Part shown: in pieces, positions 14,345 through 17,235 of the stretch
Layout: each line of letters begins with the position of its first letter
Numbering within the stretch: the stretch's first letter is position 1
Assembly: GCA_946480525.1 (NCBI GenBank)
Contig: CAMLLA010000031.1
Span: 1-17,235 of the forward strand
Direction of reading: 5' to 3'
DNA: 17,235 nt
From: an uncultured Asticcacaulis sp.
Lineage (GTDB): Bacteria > Pseudomonadota > Alphaproteobacteria > Caulobacterales > Caulobacteraceae
Notes under the pieces: generated by a model
The model's database searches: none
What the model saw: only the letters and a program-made list of their open reading frames with translations
What the model was told of the DNA's origin: nothing
Translations under genes and position numbers: made by a program

Positions 14345-15136
14345 TCAACCCGTCCCAGCCAGGGGACATACGGGTGACGGCACCGTCGCTCCCTCACCGG
14401 GCAAGGCTGTAACCTCGCGCGGCCGCTCCTCCGCCCCGGCCAGGGCGATAAACCTCCGTACGCAATACCAGGCAAACCTCAGTGGTCCGGAGCCCAGTGC
14501 CGTGAACAGTTTGCGATGGCCGAAGGCGACGGCGGCGATCCCGGCCGCCAGTACGCCCAGGAACCAGAACCAGAGCGCAAACGCCAGAAATGGCCGGATC
14601 GGAAGGGGCGTCGTCGCCAGTACGCGGCGGAAAAAATCGCGCTGAAACGCAAGATGCTGGTCTTCATCCGCTGAAATGACGCGCATGGCTTCAGCGATGT
14701 GGGGGTTGGGCACGCGTGCGGCCAGGGCCAGATAGAAGGCTGAGCCCACCACTTCGGCCACCGCCATGACCGCCATCTTGGCGCGAAATCCCATGAGGCG
14801 CCGCGAGCGTTCGAACAGTTGTTCCGACACGTGTTTCCTGATCGTCGTCGCGCCCATAGCCCTGAGCAGCCGCGCCAATTCGGCGGCGTGGCGGCCTTCT
14901 TCACGAACATAGAAGGCGATCGACTCGCGGATATTGTCGTCGAGTGCCGGGTCGGCGGAGATACGCGCCTGGTTCGCCACCCTGCCTTCGCCGGCCTCGC
15001 CCAACTGGAAGCATTGCAGGGCGTGGACCAATGGCACATGCAACTCGGGGCTCAGGGCGTCGAGTTTGGCCGGCGTGTCCGGTGAGGCGCGGCCGGCGTT
15101 GCGCTCGAAATAGTTGAGCCATTCGACTGTTTGCAT
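14345..15136 (-). CDS. Ferritin-like diiron protein with a C-terminal membrane segment
   Basis: This 263-residue protein has a four-helix ferritin-like core with a plausible diiron site: Glu47, Glu80 with His83 (EEGRH), Glu128, and Glu158 with His161 (EDQH). The paired ExxH motifs are the hallmark of the superfamily. After the core comes a hydrophobic segment at about 183-206 and a basic cytoplasmic tail, so the protein is membrane-attached, unlike storage ferritins. It could be an oxygenase/oxidase or a rubrerythrin-like peroxide scavenger; the sequence does not decide. ATG at 15134-15136 has AGGGGG 7 nt upstream. It converges with the M28 peptidase, leaving no room for a separate terminator. 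Confidence 0.82.
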   Translation of the reverse strand: MQTVEWLNYFERNAGRASPDTPAKLDALSPELHVPLVHALQCFQLGEAGEGRVANQARISADPALDDNIRESIAFYVREEGRHAAELARLLRAMGATTIRKHVSEQLFERSRRLMGFRAKMAVMAVAEVVGSAFYLALAARVPNPHIAEAMRVISADEDQHLAFQRDFFRRVLATTPLPIRPFLAFALWFWFLGVLAAGIAAVAFGHRKLFTALGSGPLRFAWYCVRRFIALAGAEERPREVTALPGEGATVPSPVCPLAGTG

Positions 15137-15156
15137 TTGGGTTCCCCCTCGCGTGT

Positions 15157-15175
15157 GGTGATGGAGTTCATCACC
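15157..15175. repeat. Inverted repeat upstream of the ferritin-like gene
   Basis: GGTGATG and CATCACC form perfect 7-bp arms around a 5-base spacer, 20 bp before the ferritin-like start. A second palindrome, GCTCATGAGC, lies at 15186-15195, and its CATGAGC half is repeated at 15199-15205. These may be regulator-binding sites or leader hairpins. No convincing -35/-10 pair is seen in the 106-bp gap. Confidence 0.35.
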
Positions 15176-15242
15176 TACGCCGGAGGCTCATGAGCGGCAT
15201 GAGCGCCGCCTGAGGGTTTGCTGAAGAATGGCGTCAGGCACC

Positions 15243-15875
15243 TCATTTCAATTTAGTCAGTGTCGGCGCCACATACCGAAAGGTCAGCGACATCCGCCTT
15301 TCGCGCGGGATAACAAGGCCGCCAACCTTGTCGCCCTTGCGTCCGACAATGCCGTGCAGCCAGTGTTCGCGCACTTCATCGCGCATGACCACCAGACTGC
15401 GCGCCTGAAGATACTGGCAGCGCGTGGCATGCCCCATGCGCGTAAAGTCCATCATGATGCCGGCCCCCAGGCTGATGATGGCCACGGCCTTGATGCGTTC
15501 GATGTCGCGGTCCTTGTGCGCGCCGATCCCCTGGCCCGGAAAATATTCGTTGATCAGGGCCCGGTCGGCAATGCCATCGAGATGGCCCTCTGCCGCCAGC
15601 CGCTCGGAAAAAGGCCTCAGCCAGTCCGGCATGGGCGAAGAGCGATAGTCTTCGTCCAGCCCCAGGGGCGAGTCGTCATAGGCCCAGCCATACCATTGCC
15701 GCCGGCGCAGCAACTCCATGGACCAGGGCTGTTGGTCGATGGCAGCGATCAGCGTCGCCTCCTCAGCCCTTGATATATAGTCCGGCACATAGGTCAGGCC
15801 GGGAATGGGGCCGTCATCGAACAACGATCCGCTGTCGATCACCGGCAGCCGCGCTTTCGCGGACAGGCGGAACAT
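15243..15875 (-). CDS. AlkB-type 2-oxoglutarate/Fe(II) dioxygenase
   Basis: This 210-residue enzyme of the AlkB family uses Fe(II), oxygen and 2-oxoglutarate to remove alkyl groups from nucleic acids, or in some relatives to modify tRNA or protein. The metal triad is His120 and Asp122 (GAHKDRD) plus His174 (WLHGI). The 2-oxoglutarate-binding segment is RMSLTFR with Arg194 and Arg200, and NEYFPGQGIGAH is the family's strand before the metal. The active-site set looks complete. I chose ATG at 15873-15875; the longer reading from 15935 adds a hydrophobic leader that would cross the SOS box. The SOS box 42 bp upstream suggests damage induction. Whether its substrate is DNA or RNA cannot be told. 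Confidence 0.9.
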   Translation of the reverse strand: MFRLSAKARLPVIDSGSLFDDGPIPGLTYVPDYISRAEEATLIAAIDQQPWSMELLRRRQWYGWAYDDSPLGLDEDYRSSPMPDWLRPFSERLAAEGHLDGIADRALINEYFPGQGIGAHKDRDIERIKAVAIISLGAGIMMDFTRMGHATRCQYLQARSLVVMRDEVREHWLHGIVGRKGDKVGGLVIPRERRMSLTFRYVAPTLTKLK

Positions 15876-15916
15876 GGTTTGCGCTTTCTGCCAAAAAATT
15901 GATCCGACCCACACCA

Positions 15917-15931
15917 GAACAAATAGTGAAC
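15917..15931. promoter_or_regulatory. SOS (LexA) box between alkB-like and dgt
   Basis: The forward strand reads GAAC-AAATAGT-GAAC, an exact GAAC-N7-GAAC, equal to GTTC-N7-GTTC on the minus strand. This direct repeat is the established LexA target in alphaproteobacteria, including Caulobacter. It lies 42 bp upstream of the alkB-like start and 15 bp upstream of the dgt -35 element, so it could repress one or both. Confidence 0.7.
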
Positions 15932-15945
15932 ACAATTCTTAAGGT

Positions 15946-15973
15946 TTGACAAGTTTGTCCGGCGACTTATCCC
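15946..15973 (+). promoter_or_regulatory. Promoter of dgt, leaderless geometry
   Basis: A consensus TTGACA at 15946-15951 is followed after 16 bp by a weak TATCCC at 15968-15973. Seven bases then separate it from the ATG at 15981, and no Shine-Dalgarno is present. Transcription would begin at or next to the start codon. Confidence 0.5.
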
Positions 15974-15980
15974 CATAGGC

Positions 15981-17235
15981 ATGGCCCACACAACGCTTCC
16001 TTCTGAGTCGCCCGCCCGCGCCTCCAGCGACATCTCCGTCTGGACTGACCGCCGCCGCGAGAGCAGCCGCGCGCGCAAGGTCGACGACGCCCGCGATGCG
16101 TTCGATACCGACTATGCCCGCATCATCCATTCCGGCTCCTTTCGCCGGTTGCAGGGCAAGACGCAGATTCTCAACATCGGCGACAGCGATTTTTACCGCA
16201 CGCGGCTTACCCATTCGCTGGAGGTGGCGCAGATCGCCGGCGGCCTGGTCAAGCATCTCGAAAAATACGCCCCCGATCATCCGGCGACGCCGCACCTGCC
16301 CCCGGTCCCGCTGGTCCAGACGCTCGGCTTCGCCCACGACCTGGGCCACCCGCCGTTCGGCCACGGCGGCGAAGTCGCGCTCAATTACTGCATGCGCGAT
16401 CATGGCGGTTTCGAAGGCAACGGCCAAACCCTGCGCCTGCTCAGCCGGCTGGAGAACCATTCCCAGGATCACGGCGCCAATCTGACCCGCCGGACGCTTC
16501 TGGGTATCCTGAAATATCCCGTGGCCTTCAGCGCCGTCGCCAACCCGGACTGCGCGCCGCGCCTCGATCCCCGCCCGACGCTTCTGAGCGTGATCGACCG
16601 GCAGGCGTCGAAGCCGCCGAAGTGCTACCTCGACAGCGAACGGGATGTTGTCGACTGGGTGCTGGCGCCCTTGTCGCCCGCCGACCGCGACCGTTTCACC
16701 GCCGTCGACGCACGGCCCGGAAAGCATGCCAAATCAAGGCACAAATCGCTCGATTGCAGCCTGATGGATATCGCCGACGATATTGCCTACGGTGTCCACG
16801 ATCTGGAAGACGCCCTGTCGCTGGGGCTGGTGCGCAAGGCCGATTTCCGCGACATGGTCACGCCGCAAGCCTGCACCTCGTTCCTGGAATACCGCCTGAG
16901 CAAATATAGCGACAAGGTCGGCAACAATGCCTATGGCGACCTGGTCGATAACCTGTTCGGCTCAGGCCAGCAGCGCAAGATGATCATCAACATCATCGTC
17001 GGCCACCTGATCGGCGCCATCGGGCTTGAGGACCATTCCGATTTTGAAGAACCTTTGCTGCGGTACCGCGCGACGATGGCGCAGGGTCCGGCGATCTTTC
17101 TGCAGGCCCTGAAGGACCTGGTCATGGACAAGGTCATCTGCTGCGCCCAGGTCCAGCAGATGGAGTTCAAGGGCCAGAGCCTGGTTGTGTCGGTCTTCGA
17201 AGCCGTCGCTACCGATCCACGCGCCTATCTGCCGT
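15981..17235 (+). CDS. dgt: Deoxyguanosinetriphosphate triphosphohydrolase (partial, 3' end outside window)
   Basis: At least 418 residues are read to the window end without a stop; the gene is cut there, close to its expected full length. The enzyme hydrolyses dGTP (and often other dNTPs) to the nucleoside and triphosphate, controlling nucleotide pools; relatives act in phage defence. HD-domain motifs are visible: RLTHSLEV with His78, AHDLGHPPFGHGGE with His119-Asp120, and the ADDIAYGVHDLED block with Asp266/Asp267. The N-terminal FDTDYARIIHSGSFRRLQGKTQI is the family signature for substrate binding. The ATG at 15981 is the only sensible start. It is divergent from the alkB-like gene across an SOS box. 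Confidence 0.93.
   Translation, partial: MAHTTLPSESPARASSDISVWTDRRRESSRARKVDDARDAFDTDYARIIHSGSFRRLQGKTQILNIGDSDFYRTRLTHSLEVAQIAGGLVKHLEKYAPDHPATPHLPPVPLVQTLGFAHDLGHPPFGHGGEVALNYCMRDHGGFEGNGQTLRLLSRLENHSQDHGANLTRRTLLGILKYPVAFSAVANPDCAPRLDPRPTLLSVIDRQASKPPKCYLDSERDVVDWVLAPLSPADRDRFTAVDARPGKHAKSRHKSLDCSLMDIADDIAYGVHDLEDALSLGLVRKADFRDMVTPQACTSFLEYRLSKYSDKVGNNAYGDLVDNLFGSGQQRKMIINIIVGHLIGAIGLEDHSDFEEPLLRYRATMAQGPAIFLQALKDLVMDKVICCAQVQQMEFKGQSLVVSVFEAVATDPRAYLP

Noticed and set aside
12745..14475. A 576-codon minus-strand open frame opposite the M28 peptidase
   Set aside because: The plus strand encodes a signal peptide and all M28 metal ligands; the antisense protein is Arg/Gly/His-rich and unlike any family.
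15939..16727. A 262-codon minus-strand frame opposite dgt
   Set aside because: It is antisense to the HD-domain motifs of dgt and would also disrupt the dgt promoter region.

Overview
The window looks like a high-GC alphaproteobacterial chromosome, most likely Caulobacterales (Caulobacter/Asticcacaulis-like). The evidence is the set of gene families, the heavy use of GCC/GGC/CTG codons, a GTTC-N7-GTTC type SOS box, and several promoters that sit so close to the start codon that the mRNAs would be leaderless. The genus is an inference; there is no rRNA or tRNA gene here to settle it. Coding density is high, no gap exceeds 200 bp, and there are no insertion sequences, CRISPR arrays or tRNAs.

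Bases 61-5932 are all on the minus strand. In transcription order they hold two small genes of unknown function (a proline/charge-rich 111-residue protein and a single-pass membrane peptide), a YcgN-type cysteine-cluster protein, exonuclease III, a class-B DnaJ co-chaperone, and a three-gene sensory operon: a small secreted PepSY-like protein, an OmpR-type response regulator, and a FeuQ/PhoQ-like histidine kinase.

Bases 6014-7690 are on the plus strand and look like an accessory segment. A PadR-type repressor gene starts inside its own large operator-like inverted repeat (two perfect 19-bp arms). It is translationally coupled to a membrane protein of unknown function. Next comes a stand-alone gene with a ferredoxin-like N-terminus and an unknown C-terminal half, whose base composition is visibly less GC-rich than its neighbours.

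Bases 7761-14340 are on the plus strand: a Uup-type ABC-F ATPase, a proline/alanine-rich secreted protein overlapping a DUF2336 gene, an unrecognised periplasmic protein, and a secreted M28 metallopeptidase.

Bases 14345-17235 hold a membrane-anchored ferritin-like diiron protein and an AlkB-type dioxygenase (both minus), then a divergent dGTP triphosphohydrolase cut by the window end. A perfect alphaproteobacterial SOS box lies between alkB-like and dgt, linking nucleic-acid repair and nucleotide-pool functions.

I do not see a complete known defence or secretion system. The most interesting signals are regulatory: the padR operator/promoter, the direct repeat before the PepSY operon (which reads equally as a PhoP-type box and as a LexA box), the SOS box at alkB/dgt, and the recurring leaderless promoter geometry. 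The best candidate for undescribed biology is the ferredoxin-like gene at 7028-7690 beside the PadR/membrane-protein pair.
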